A program made the position numbers and the translations under genes. Of a stretch of 64,000 nucleotides of DNA, positions 29,212 to 38,159 are shown in pieces. The notes below the pieces were generated by a model, which saw only the letters and a list, made by a program, of their open reading frames with translations, did not search any database and had not been told where the DNA came from. The stretch is from Nitrospirota bacterium (lineage in GTDB: Bacteria; Nitrospirota; Thermodesulfovibrionia; UBA6902), in contig JACRLN010000014.1 in assembly GCA_016215115.1 (NCBI GenBank), forward strand, positions 1 through 64,000. The letters are read 5' to 3'. Position 1 is the stretch's first letter, and every line of letters begins with the position of its first letter.

Positions 29212-29592
29212 CTAAGTCATCTTCCTCCTTTTTAGATGATGAATAAGTCCTACAGTCATTTTTCTTACAGAATCTATGTCTTCAAGCTGATTACTATCAT
29301 TTAAGAAATTCAATCTTTGAGCAAGTAAAAGCTGAGTTTCAAGTTCCGACAAAGAACCTAATGATATATAAAGATACTGAATGAATTCTTTATTGGAATT
29401 TCTTGCAGCGCCTTCGGCGATATTACTTGGAATTGAAACTGCGGCACGCCTAATTTGAGAAATAAGTCCATACTGTTCTTCTTTGGGAAAATGTGAAGTA
29501 ATTTTATATAAACTCTCTGTTAATTTCATAGCCTTTTTCCAGACTTCTAAATCCTTGTGTGTTCTTATCTTGTCCAAACTTGTCCCCTCCAT
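29212..29592 (-). CDS. Four-helix-bundle protein (23S rRNA intervening-sequence/S23 family)
   Basis: 126 residues: THKDLEVWKKAMKLTESLYKIT, then FPKEEQYGLISQIRRAAVSIPSNIAEGAAR, the signature of the S23/IVP four-helix-bundle family (also the fold of Avd in diversity-generating retroelements). Members occur as orphan genes or inside 23S rRNA intervening sequences; their function is unclear and may be nucleic-acid binding. Here it interrupts hisA-hisF and is bracketed by inverted heptamer repeats (29145-29194 and 29611-29638), suggesting arrival as a unit. Confidence 0.85.
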   Translation of the reverse strand: MEGTSLDKIRTHKDLEVWKKAMKLTESLYKITSHFPKEEQYGLISQIRRAAVSIPSNIAEGAARNSNKEFIQYLYISLGSLSELETQLLLAQRLNFLNDSNQLEDIDSVRKMTVGLIHHLKRRKMT

Positions 29593-29610
29593 TTATTCTA
29601 TTCTCCTACC

Positions 29611-29638
29611 CGTTACTTGTTACTCGTTACTTGTTACC
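29611..29638. repeat. Right heptamer repeat flanking the four-helix-bundle gene, overlapping hisA end
   Basis: CGTTACTTGTTACTCGTTAC then TTGTTACC: units of 7 bp that are the inverse of the left repeat. The last codons and stop of hisA (KLVTSNE) fall inside it. Confidence 0.85.
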
Positions 29639-30345
29639 AATTTAATCGCTTTCTTCAGATCCAGTGTCCCCTCATACAATGCCTTCCCCGTTATTACTCC
29701 CCAGAGGTTTTTTATCTGTTTAAGATTTTTTATGTCTTCAATTTTTGATACGCCCCCGGATGCAATGACGGGAATATTAACTGCGGCTACCATATTTGCC
29801 ATTGCATCAATGTTAGGGCCTGTAAGCATTCCGTCTCTTGAAATATCGGTATAAATAATCCCTGCAGTTCCGGCTTCCTGCATCTTCTTTGCAAATTCTA
29901 TTGCGTTGAATTCTGTAACCTCTACCCATCCTTTTACAGCAACCTTCCCGTCTTTCGCATCAATGCCCACGAGCACCTTCCCGCGGAATTTATCGCAGGC
30001 CTTCCTTACCATATCAGGATTTTTTGCAGCAGAAGTTCCGATGATTACCCTGTCCACTCCAAGAGAAACAAGTTTCTCTATTCTTTCAATATCCCTGATT
30101 CCCCCGCCGACTTCAACGGGAATATTAATCGCTTCTCTTATTGCCCTGATTTTTTCAAAATTCTTCTGTTCGCCGGTAAACGCCCCGTCAAGATCAACTA
30201 CATGGAGCAGTTCCGCTCCAAGAGAAGCCCAGTGTTTTGCCATCGCAGCAGGATCATCGGAATAAACCGTAACTTCTTCTTTTTTCCCTTGCAAAAGACG
30301 CACGCATTTACCATCTTTTAAATCTATCGCCGGAATAATAATCAT
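29620..30345 (-). CDS. hisA: Phosphoribosylformimino-AICAR phosphate isomerase HisA
   Basis: 241 residues. The half-barrel signatures IPAIDLKDGKCVRLLQG and IYTDISRDGMLTGPN carry the catalytic aspartates. It isomerises ProFAR to PRFAR, the substrate of HisF-HisH. Its C-terminus (VTSNE) is encoded by heptamer repeat DNA, so the native end may have been replaced. Confidence 0.94.
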   Translation of the reverse strand: MIIIPAIDLKDGKCVRLLQGKKEEVTVYSDDPAAMAKHWASLGAELLHVVDLDGAFTGEQKNFEKIRAIREAINIPVEVGGGIRDIERIEKLVSLGVDRVIIGTSAAKNPDMVRKACDKFRGKVLVGIDAKDGKVAVKGWVEVTEFNAIEFAKKMQEAGTAGIIYTDISRDGMLTGPNIDAMANMVAAVNIPVIASGGVSKIEDIKNLKQIKNLWGVITGKALYEGTLDLKKAIKLVTSNE

Positions 30346-30400
30346 CGGTTGAGTATATCAGATGGGTTTTTTATCAATCAACCTTTAGTATCATTTATAC

Positions 30401-30569
30401 GGTTCTTCCGGGAATTGTGTGGATAAGCGCTGTCATTCCCGAGGTCTTTATCGGGAATCCAGTTCCCTTGAATTCTAGATTCCCGCTCAACAGACTGCGG
30501 GAATGACGGCTTAAGGTTGAATTTATAAACAGACTTTAACTATATACCTACAGGAATGTCGGAAGAACC
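30401..30569. repeat. MITE-like element with GGTTCTTCCGG ends and nested CATTCCCG palindrome
   Basis: Left end GGTTCTTCCGGGAATTGTG (30401-30419), right end GAATGTCGGAAGAACC (30554-30569), with the CATTCCCG palindrome at 30432-30507 inside. A second copy at 60928-61076 shares both ends, the GTGTGGATAAGCGC segment and the AAACAGACT..AACTATA segment. Confidence 0.8.
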
Positions 30570-30587
30570 TTTATAATAAAGAACATT

Positions 30588-31325
30588 ATGGCACGCAAGA
30601 AATTTGTTAGAAACTATCTTAAGGCTATTATTGTTTTCATCATCCCTGCAATACTTACGGGTGTCGGCTTCTACTTTATTTTCCCGGATATTACTAAACT
30701 CAAAAAAGAAAATCCTGAAAAAACATCATTTATGGAATATCGTGAAGAAGAATGGAGAAGGCAGGACAAGAAAATAAGTATAAAGCAAATTTGGACTCCG
30801 CTTTCACGCATATCGCCGTATCTTGTAAAGGCGGTCCTCATTGCAGAAGACGATAAATTTTATCAGCATGAAGGTTTTGACTTCGAGGCTATTCAAATAG
30901 CGATAGAGAAAGACATCAAACAGAAAAAGATCAAATTCGGCGGAAGCACCATAAGCCAGCAGCTTTCAAAAAATCTTTATTTGTCACCGTCTAAAAATCC
31001 TCTGCGAAAATTGGCGGAGGCCGTTCTCACGTGGCGGATTGAAAGGACCCTGTCAAAAAAGAGGATACTTGAGCTGTATCTTAATGTAGCCGAATGGGGT
31101 GAAGGCATCTTCGGCATAGAGGCGGCTTCTTTCCATTATTATGGAAAGTCTGCGTCAGAATTGAATCCTGAAGAGGCTGCAAGACTCTCATCCGTGCTCC
31201 CCAATCCGAGAAAGTACAGTCCCACCGGAACATCAAGATATGTCGAAAAACGCTCAAGGTTAATTTATAACATAATGGTAAAACGGGGAATAGTGACAGA
31301 GGAATACGATTTACAGGATCAATAG
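30588..31325 (+). CDS. mtgA: Monofunctional peptidoglycan glycosyltransferase
   Basis: 245 residues. One N-terminal membrane anchor (about 11-32) and a GT51 domain with catalytic Glu in LIAEDDKFYQHEGFD, then GGSTISQQLSKNLYL and the RILELYLNVAEWG motif. No transpeptidase domain follows. It polymerises lipid II at the outer face of the inner membrane. Monocistronic and convergent with the MFS gene. Confidence 0.93.
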   Translation: MARKKFVRNYLKAIIVFIIPAILTGVGFYFIFPDITKLKKENPEKTSFMEYREEEWRRQDKKISIKQIWTPLSRISPYLVKAVLIAEDDKFYQHEGFDFEAIQIAIEKDIKQKKIKFGGSTISQQLSKNLYLSPSKNPLRKLAEAVLTWRIERTLSKKRILELYLNVAEWGEGIFGIEAASFHYYGKSASELNPEEAARLSSVLPNPRKYSPTGTSRYVEKRSRLIYNIMVKRGIVTEEYDLQDQ

Positions 31326-31326
31326 A

Positions 31327-32553
31327 TTACTTTTCTGATTTTTTTATTGCAAATATGAATATCCCGAACAACACTGCCGATATGCCCGCTGTTACTGCAC
31401 CGAAATAGAAGGTTGCGGATGGTGAGACATGGTCCCAGAGCCATCCTCCTATGAGACTGGCGGGAAACATTGCGAGACCTATTGCCGTGTTATAGACGCC
31501 GAATGCTGTCGCCTTGAAATCAGACGGTATTATAGTGGTGAGAAAAGCCTTCTGTATACCTTCGGTAAGTCCCATGAAGAGCCCATACAGACCGAACAAC
31601 ATCCAAATGGTTGTTGCACTGCCTGCAAGTGCAAATCCGTAGTAAAGTATGGCAAACAGAACAAAACCTGAAAGGATAACCCTCTTCTTACCGAATCTGT
31701 CTGCCGCAATACCGGCAGGAATTGACGAGAGTGAATAGATTAAGTTGAACAGCAGATATACGACAGGAATCATTGTTGTCTGAATCCCTATCTGCTGCGC
31801 CCTCAGTATCAGGAATACATCGCTTGAATTGCCGAGAGCAAATAGTCCCGCAATAGCGACAAAGGACTTGAACCGCCAGTCAAGATTAGAGCGGAAGTTC
31901 GGAAGTTCTGAAGCCCGGAAATTTTTTCCTTCCGCACTTCCGTGCTTCCGCGCTTCTGCGCTCTTGCTCTTTTGCTCTTTTATAAAGAAAATAATCAGGA
32001 GCACTGCGATTACACCCGGTATCATGGATAACCAGAAGACCTTGCGATAATCATTTGAGAATATGCCGAGAAAGAAAAAAGCAATTGCCGGTCCTGCGAC
32101 TGCGCCCATCGTATCTAATGAACGGTGAAAACTGAAAGCCCTTCCAAGAAATGCCTTATCAGCCGATTCAGCGATAATGGCATCGCGCGGCGCAGTGCGG
32201 ACTCCTTTGCCGAATCTGTCTACAAAACGAGAACCCATGACCTGCTGCCAGCCTGCGGCAAGCGCAATTATCGGCCTGCTAAATGTGGAAATTCCGTATC
32301 CGACTGCCATAAGCCATTTCCGATTCCCTATCCTGTCAGAAAACCACCCGGAAAAAACCTTCAATAAACTTGCGGTACTTTCTGCGATACCTTCTATCAA
32401 TCCTATTACAGATTTATTCACGCCAAGAACATTTGATAGAAAGAGCGGGACAAGAGGATATATCATCTCCGAGCTTACATCCATAAAAAAACTCACAAGC
32501 CCGGCAACAAATACATTCCTTCCAAAACCAAAAAACTTTATATTTTCTTTCAT
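31327..32553 (-). CDS. Major facilitator superfamily transporter
   Basis: 408 residues, about 12 membrane helices, with the loop 2-3 motif GWFSDRIGNRKW and a repeat of it later (AADRFGKKR). Family resemblance is to the bacterial MFS clade containing uncharacterised permeases with ISSEMIYPLVPLF near the N-terminus. The central cytoplasmic loop (about 191-222) is encoded by a GGAAG fold-back repeat (SAEARKHGSAEGKNFRASE). Substrate unknown. Confidence 0.85.
   Translation of the reverse strand: MKENIKFFGFGRNVFVAGLVSFFMDVSSEMIYPLVPLFLSNVLGVNKSVIGLIEGIAESTASLLKVFSGWFSDRIGNRKWLMAVGYGISTFSRPIIALAAGWQQVMGSRFVDRFGKGVRTAPRDAIIAESADKAFLGRAFSFHRSLDTMGAVAGPAIAFFFLGIFSNDYRKVFWLSMIPGVIAVLLIIFFIKEQKSKSAEARKHGSAEGKNFRASELPNFRSNLDWRFKSFVAIAGLFALGNSSDVFLILRAQQIGIQTTMIPVVYLLFNLIYSLSSIPAGIAADRFGKKRVILSGFVLFAILYYGFALAGSATTIWMLFGLYGLFMGLTEGIQKAFLTTIIPSDFKATAFGVYNTAIGLAMFPASLIGGWLWDHVSPSATFYFGAVTAGISAVLFGIFIFAIKKSEK
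31890..31981. repeat. In-frame GGAAG fold-back repeat inside the MFS gene
   Basis: GCGGAAGTTCGGAAG units are followed by CTTCCGCACTTCCGTGCTTC; the two arms are inverted. Encodes the loop between helices 6 and 7. Confidence 0.85.
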
Positions 32554-32619
32554 GAAAACCTCAGTTTTGTGGGTATAGATAGTGTAAATTTATAAAGATA
32601 CTTGCAAAGATGTCAGCTT

Positions 32620-32745
32620 GTCATTCCCGAAGTTTTTTATCCCCGATAAAGACCTTCGGGGACGAATCCAGTATTCTTTATATTATGGTTCCCCGTTTTC
32701 ACGGGGACGACGTCTGGATTCCCGCTTAAAGCCTGCGGGAATGAC
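32620..32745. repeat. Expanded CATTCCCG-family palindrome
   Basis: Outer GTCATTCCCGAAG/CGGGAATGAC arms enclose two further hairpins, CCCCGATAAAGACCTTCGGGG and CCCCGTTTTCACGGGG. GCTTATCCAC and AAGAACCC downstream (about 32754-32782) are inverted matches to one end of the 30401 element. Confidence 0.7.
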
Positions 32746-32809
32746 GGTGTTTAGCTTATCCACATTATTACCATAAGAACCCACTTTTTATTATCAGGTT
32801 CATTGCAAT

Positions 32810-33991
32810 TCATCCCTTTTCCAGAAACTTTTCTCCAGTGATGCCCATTGCGATTGCGCCGACAGGGGCGGTAAAGAGTATTGACAGGACGGCAACGGCA
32901 AGGATTATTTCTCCTGATTTAACCCCGAGGGAAAGCGGCACTGCGCCGATTGCCGCCTGAACCGTCGCCTTTGGAATATAAGCGACCATGCAGAAAAGTT
33001 TCTCCTTAAAGTTCAGGTCGGCTTTTATCAGCGATATATATGTTCCGACAGACCTTGCCAATAAACCGAAAAATATAACCGCTGCGCCTGCAAGACCCGC
33101 ATTCCATGCGACATGGATATTGACCTGTGTCCCCACCAGTACGAAAAGGAGTATCTCCGCAAAGACCCATATCTTGCCGAGCTTCTGAGATATCTTATGG
33201 GCAATGGGTTCCGATTTTTCAAGTATTATAAAACCGATGGCTATGATACCGGAGAGCGCGGAAATGGAAACAAAAGGTTTGAGCATCTTTTCAAGCCATG
33301 TCAGGAGTATCGCGGTCCCGATAACAATCATCCCTTTCTTGGTAGCCCTCGGCTGGTATCTTTCAAAAACTTTGTATAAAGCAAATCCTGTTACAATACC
33401 GGCGGCGATACCAAGGCTTATGGAAACCGGTATCTCTAAAAGTTTCACCATGATGTTTGTACTTTTCCCCTCATATATTCCAATCAGCGCTGAAAAGATT
33501 ACAATTACAAACACATTATCAAGCGAAGAAGAGGCGAGCAATAAGGTGGGTATCCCCTTTTTGGTCCCTCTATCGTCTTCAATGAATTTTATCATCGAGG
33601 GCACTACAACCGCAGGTGAAACTGCCGCAACTGCGGAACCCAAGATAGCTGATTCAATAAGACTTACATGAAAAAAGCAGGGAGCAATCAATGCTACGAA
33701 TGTGCCTTCAAAAACCGCGGGAATAAAACCCGTTAACAGTGCCCTCTTCCCTACCCTGTTAAGGGTCTCTCTTTTTGTGGCAAACCCCACCCGCAAAAGA
33801 ATGACTACCAGCGCTATCATCCTGAAATCAGATGACACCTTTATTAAGGTGGAATCAATCAGATTTAAAACATACGGGCCTGCGAGAATTCCGGCAAAGA
33901 GCATGCCGATGATCCCCGGAAGACGTATCTTCCTGAACAGGTAGTCGGACAACAAACCCAGTATGATAATAAGTGCCAGACCTATTGCCAA
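32810..33991 (-). CDS. CPA-family cation:proton antiporter under fluoride riboswitch
   Basis: 393 residues, about 12 membrane helices, with N-terminal LSDYLFRKIRLPGIIGMLFAGILAGP typical of NhaP/KefB-type monovalent cation:proton antiporters. The start is TTG 33991, supported by GGAGGT seven bases upstream. A fluoride riboswitch and terminator lie directly upstream (34014-34095). Fluoride riboswitches are known to control CrcB/Fluc, CLC-F and also sodium/proton antiporter-like genes, so this one likely helps during fluoride stress; ion specificity is not readable from sequence. Confidence 0.88.
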   Translation of the reverse strand: MAIGLALIIILGLLSDYLFRKIRLPGIIGMLFAGILAGPYVLNLIDSTLIKVSSDFRMIALVVILLRVGFATKRETLNRVGKRALLTGFIPAVFEGTFVALIAPCFFHVSLIESAILGSAVAAVSPAVVVPSMIKFIEDDRGTKKGIPTLLLASSSLDNVFVIVIFSALIGIYEGKSTNIMVKLLEIPVSISLGIAAGIVTGFALYKVFERYQPRATKKGMIVIGTAILLTWLEKMLKPFVSISALSGIIAIGFIILEKSEPIAHKISQKLGKIWVFAEILLFVLVGTQVNIHVAWNAGLAGAAVIFFGLLARSVGTYISLIKADLNFKEKLFCMVAYIPKATVQAAIGAVPLSLGVKSGEIILAVAVLSILFTAPVGAIAMGITGEKFLEKG

Positions 33992-34013
33992 GTAATCAAC
34001 CTCCGGGCATTAA

Positions 34014-34048
34014 AAAACTCCTGCTCTCTTAAACCTGAGAGTAGGAGT
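34014..34048 (-). terminator. Riboswitch expression-platform terminator
   Basis: On the minus strand CTCCTACTCTC pairs with GAGAGCAGGAG and runs into TTTTTT. Its 5' arm shares the ACTCCTAC segment with the 3' end of the fluoride aptamer, so folding of the aptamer and of the terminator should exclude each other. Confidence 0.85.
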
Positions 34049-34095
34049 CATCAGTCGCGATTAATCGGGACGGTTAACGGCGAACTCCATCGCCA
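34043..34095 (-). promoter_or_regulatory. Fluoride riboswitch (crcB motif)
   Basis: Minus-strand sequence GGCGATGGAGTTCGCC, then TTAACCG and CTGATGACTCCT match the conserved core of the fluoride aptamer in order and spacing. It precedes the cation:proton antiporter. Fluoride binding stabilises the aptamer and should prevent the overlapping terminator from forming. An upstream promoter fits TTGACA (complement of 34125-34130) and TAGATT (complement of 34101-34106), 18 bases apart. Confidence 0.93.
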
Positions 34096-34174
34096 TTAAA
34101 AATCTACCAGTTATATCTTCTGTCTGTCAACCTTTATTTCATGTTTCCGTGATTTCTTTTGACTTTTTTTCACA

Positions 34175-35680
34175 TTAGACTTTAAAAAGTCCTATTTTCT
34201 TCAAAAGCTCTACCGACATTTTTTCAAGTTCATTTGAGGCTGCCTTGATCTGACTTGTGGCAGCGGAGGACTCGTAAGCAACAACTAAAATACTTTCCAT
34301 ATTTTTTGAAACCGTTCCCGCGCTCTGTGACTGCTCCTCAGCGGCTCTCATTATCATCTGAACAGTTTCAACCGCCTTCTCGGAAGTATCTACTATCTTG
34401 TCCAGAGCAGACTTGGCTTCTTCTGCAAGTTTTACTCCATTTTCCACTTCTTTCTTGCCTAAATTCATTGAACTTACCGACTTATCAGTATCTTCCTGTA
34501 TTTTTATTATCATTTCAGCTATTTCTTTTGTCGCATTGCCGGTGCTCTCGGCCAGCTTTTTAACCTCGTTAGCCACTACTGCAAATCCCCTTCCCTGCTC
34601 TCCGGCTCTTGCCGCCTCAATGGCGGCATTAAGTGCAAGCAAGTTCGTCTGCCCCGCAATATCATTGATAACCTTTAAGATATTGCCAATCTCATGTGAA
34701 CTTTGGCCGAGTTTAGCAATAATTTCAGAAGTATTTTTTACTGTTTCGGCTATTTTCTCCATACCCTTGACCGTCCTGTCAACAACATCTTTGCCTTTGC
34801 TGGCAATATCCGATGCATTTTTTGACGCTTTCGTAGATGTGCCTGCATTATTGACTACGTCCGATATGCTTTGGGATATCTGGACTACTGCAGAAGCAAC
34901 ACCCTCTGTCTGGATCTTCTGTTCTTTTGAGCCTTTATTGAGATCTTCCGCCGTTGCTGAAAGTTGGGTACTTGCTGATGATACCCCTTCTGCATTTAAC
35001 TGGACCGTTCTGATTACCTCCTGAATATTATCAGCGAAGGCATTAAACCATTTAGCCAATTCCCCGATTTCATCATTATAGTCTACAGTAAGACGCTTTG
35101 TCAGATCACCATCTCCCTGGGCAATATCTTTAAGCCTCTGCACTGTAGCATATACTCTTTTAGTTATAACCTTACGGACAAGAATTGTGATTCCAACTGC
35201 AAGAAAACTCAACGAAATAATTGTAATTGCGGTTATTGTAATGATGCTATTGTTTATCGTCCTGTTAAGATGAGTTTTATTGTAACCAATCTTCAGATAA
35301 CCGAGGTCATTTCCCTGCTCATCCTTTATCTCACGTTCATATACTATCAATGATGAAGTATCTTTCGGTATTTTGTCAGTAGAGGTCATGGGTTCCTTTT
35401 TATTATTGTAAAAAACGGCAAAAGATACCTCAGGATCACTTTGCAGCGCCTTGACAAATTTCTCGAAATCATTGAAATCAAATATAGCAAAATATTCCGC
35501 ACTTAACTTAGTAACAAATCCTGAGACCGATTCACCTCTGGAGTCCATCATCGAAATGATTGATGTTTTGTTTTTTTGGATCATAAATATTCCAAGACCT
35601 AAAAACAGCAAAATGGAGAGTGTCAAAGTCGGCACAAGAAATTTTTTACTTATGGTGTTCAATACAAATAAGTTTCTCAT
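34175..35680 (-). CDS. Methyl-accepting chemotaxis protein with single periplasmic sensor domain
   Basis: 501 residues. TM1 (about 13-31), a periplasmic Cache-like region (about 32-150), TM2 (about 151-172), HAMP (about 173-227) and a cytoplasmic coiled coil with the signalling tip [28 protein letters not shown]. No C-terminal CheR-binding pentapeptide. It lies 40 bases downstream of the 13-heme cytochrome on the same strand, so it may be part of that transcription unit and sense redox- or substrate-related cues; that is inference. Confidence 0.92.
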   Translation of the reverse strand: MRNLFVLNTISKKFLVPTLTLSILLFLGLGIFMIQKNKTSIISMMDSRGESVSGFVTKLSAEYFAIFDFNDFEKFVKALQSDPEVSFAVFYNNKKEPMTSTDKIPKDTSSLIVYEREIKDEQGNDLGYLKIGYNKTHLNRTINNSIITITAITIISLSFLAVGITILVRKVITKRVYATVQRLKDIAQGDGDLTKRLTVDYNDEIGELAKWFNAFADNIQEVIRTVQLNAEGVSSASTQLSATAEDLNKGSKEQKIQTEGVASAVVQISQSISDVVNNAGTSTKASKNASDIASKGKDVVDRTVKGMEKIAETVKNTSEIIAKLGQSSHEIGNILKVINDIAGQTNLLALNAAIEAARAGEQGRGFAVVANEVKKLAESTGNATKEIAEMIIKIQEDTDKSVSSMNLGKKEVENGVKLAEEAKSALDKIVDTSEKAVETVQMIMRAAEEQSQSAGTVSKNMESILVVAYESSAATSQIKAASNELEKMSVELLKKIGLFKV

Positions 35681-35720
35681 AGCTATATTCCTCGAAATTT
35701 ATATATAATTAAAGTTTTCA

Positions 35721-38063
35721 TTATCGTGTACCATTAAGATAGTTATATGCATCACCGGCCCCGATGGTTGCAAGCACGGAATTATTTAAAAGTCCGTCAT
35801 CGAGGAAATCGATGCTGTCATAAATGAGTTTCCTTGTATATTCACGATTATGGACATACGCTGCCGGTGCATTCTTCAACAGATTATAATTAAATGCCGC
35901 ACCCAGAGTGTCTTTATTCGGCCAGGCTGTATAAAAACTTCCGCCACACGCTGCCGCAGTTTTAAAGTATGGATAACTGGCGCAGTAATATATTCCCTTG
36001 CCTTGAAGCTGAGTAGAAAGGGCGGTAAGGGCGGCGTTAAAACCGGTATCCCGGGTATTGATTGTTGTAATCAGTGTTGCTTCATTACCGTGGCACCTTG
36101 AACATACATTTGTGTATGCTTTAATATCCGTTACAGCTCCAAGGTCGCCCTCCACAGCCTCATATAAATGACTTTCATCAGTCTTCATATGACATCCGAC
36201 ACAGGGGCCATTATCTCCTTCAGTGCCGCCTGTAGTTCCGATATTCGGATGCACATAACTGACGGGATCACTGTAATCCAGCCCTGTAAATTCATAACCA
36301 ATGGTCCTGTACATTATCCCGCCCAGTGCAAGATAGTGCGAGTTGAAACTTCCAAAATTCTTACCGGCTATAGCTACCGGGTAGTTTTTTATGAATTCTC
36401 CCGTCTGCCTCCCGGAATGACACGAAGCACATATCGATGACCCTGTATTTCCTGTATCAACTGAACGCCCGCTAGGCACAATATACGGAGTTATGTAGTA
36501 GTTAACACTTGATGCTGTTGTTCCTGTATAGGCAGACGACAATGTAATCTGCGTTGCAGAAGGTATGGCCTGCACAATATAGGTTGCGGAATCACCATTG
36601 ACCTGGAAAAGACTGCCGATAGGTGTGTTGCCTGAGGACCAGGAGGTGCCTGTACCGGTAACAGTAGCAGAGCCATTAGTTACGTTCGCAGTTCCGGCCA
36701 AATACCTCGGTGATACGTATGAAGACGGCTTTCTTAGATCTCCCACGTTTGATGTATGACAGGCCCAGCAGTACAGCATCTCTCTTTGGGATCCGGTAGC
36801 AAAATATACATTGTTTACCGGATCATATGTTACTGAATTAGTCGCATAGTTCTTAAAGCCCGTAGCCGTGTGGCACCTCTGGCAGGCCTGCCTGCTGGCC
36901 GCTTTCCAATCGTAATCTACCCATGGCATTGCAGTAACTTTTGCCCTGCCGGCGACTATGTTGTCAAGAATATAACCGCTGTGAGCGGATCTTGCCCACT
37001 CATCGTTTATTGTGGTATCAGCATTATGCTGGTTATGACAGCCGGTACAGGCCCTGTCACTTGATTTATCAATAATATAACCTTCTATTATCTTGTTAGC
37101 AGTGTCATTATCATCTACAGGAGTGGCTGGGTCGTCAAAATGCGTATCATAAATAGTCCTTGTTGGATTTGCAGCATCAAATTCAGGATTGTTTTTTCCA
37201 TGATAACTGTCTTCTATCGTCTGATGACAGTTTGTACATGTCTCGTATTCAGCAGATGTGCCGGTACCAGCAGGCTTTAAAAGCTTGCTTGTGTCATGAG
37301 CATCGTGGCATGTACGGCACTGAACAACATTAGCGTCAGCAACAGGAGATTCTGAAGAGAACCGGGCATCCTGTGCCGTGTATTCCGCTGTGTAATCTTT
37401 GTATTTTTTTGCACCCTCGTCAGTATGACATTTTGAACAAAGGGGTTTCACATCCGTAGCACTACCGTCGGCATAAGTTTCAGCGCTTATCGAATTTGCG
37501 TGGGGAGATGCCTGGTAATGGGAATATATACTTCCGCTCTCGGGGAAACTTGAATCTGCTACATGGGTATCATCATTATGACATTTACCGCATCTGCCTG
37601 CATCCGGTGTCGGATATTGTATCGGACCTACCCCGAAGTGGTTATCTCCTGAACCGTGACAGCTTTCACACCCGACAAGGGGCCTGTTTAGCGTACCTAA
37701 AAAGCTTATGCCTGTTGCAAGATAATAGTTGCTGAGGAGTGTTCCGTCGCCGATTTCATCATGGCATGTATTGCAACTGGAACTTGTTAAATCATTATAA
37801 CCTGGGTTTCCTGCGTAATCGCTCCCCTCATAGTTGCCATGCGAGCTCCCCCGCCATGCGGAAAAGATATTTTCGCTTGCATATTTCACTATTAAGCCGT
37901 CTGCATGACAATTATAACATTTGGTTATGCTGTACTGGTCACTGTTTACTGAATCAGAGCTGACAGCGCCTCCACCGCCTCCGCACCCGAGATAAAGTAT
38001 ACTCAATGCTCCTATGCCGAGAGAAACTACCCCTGAGTGAAATATAATATTTAACACCCTCAT
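35721..38063 (-). CDS. 13-heme outer-surface c-type cytochrome lipoprotein
   Basis: About 780 residues from ATG 38063 (MRVLNII); an upstream in-frame ATG at 38108 would give 795 but puts 15 extra residues before the signal sequence. Lipobox ILYLGC then a glycine run marks a lipoprotein. Thirteen CXXCH heme sites can be counted (CYNCH, CNTCH, CESCH, CGKCH, CSKCH, CRTCH, CTNCH, CTGCH, CQRCH, CWACH, CASCH, CVGCH, CSRCH). Between hemes 10 and 11 a beta-rich segment of about 70 residues without hemes is inserted. Its position behind porin and decaheme genes fits a terminal cell-surface reductase of a porin-cytochrome conduit. Confidence 0.87.
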   Translation of the reverse strand: MRVLNIIFHSGVVSLGIGALSILYLGCGGGGGAVSSDSVNSDQYSITKCYNCHADGLIVKYASENIFSAWRGSSHGNYEGSDYAGNPGYNDLTSSSCNTCHDEIGDGTLLSNYYLATGISFLGTLNRPLVGCESCHGSGDNHFGVGPIQYPTPDAGRCGKCHNDDTHVADSSFPESGSIYSHYQASPHANSISAETYADGSATDVKPLCSKCHTDEGAKKYKDYTAEYTAQDARFSSESPVADANVVQCRTCHDAHDTSKLLKPAGTGTSAEYETCTNCHQTIEDSYHGKNNPEFDAANPTRTIYDTHFDDPATPVDDNDTANKIIEGYIIDKSSDRACTGCHNQHNADTTINDEWARSAHSGYILDNIVAGRAKVTAMPWVDYDWKAASRQACQRCHTATGFKNYATNSVTYDPVNNVYFATGSQREMLYCWACHTSNVGDLRKPSSYVSPRYLAGTANVTNGSATVTGTGTSWSSGNTPIGSLFQVNGDSATYIVQAIPSATQITLSSAYTGTTASSVNYYITPYIVPSGRSVDTGNTGSSICASCHSGRQTGEFIKNYPVAIAGKNFGSFNSHYLALGGIMYRTIGYEFTGLDYSDPVSYVHPNIGTTGGTEGDNGPCVGCHMKTDESHLYEAVEGDLGAVTDIKAYTNVCSRCHGNEATLITTINTRDTGFNAALTALSTQLQGKGIYYCASYPYFKTAAACGGSFYTAWPNKDTLGAAFNYNLLKNAPAAYVHNREYTRKLIYDSIDFLDDGLLNNSVLATIGAGDAYNYLNGTR

Positions 38064-38159
38064 AAATTTACCCGTTCTTTTTATTATTCTGTTATCCGTA
38101 TCTTTCATTTATATTTACGGTAATTCTAACTAAAACTTTAATAAGGATATTTATCGTCC

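Noticed and set aside
29212-29592. Avd of a diversity-generating retroelement
   Set aside because: The fold family is shared, but there is no reverse transcriptase, template repeat or variable repeat in the window.
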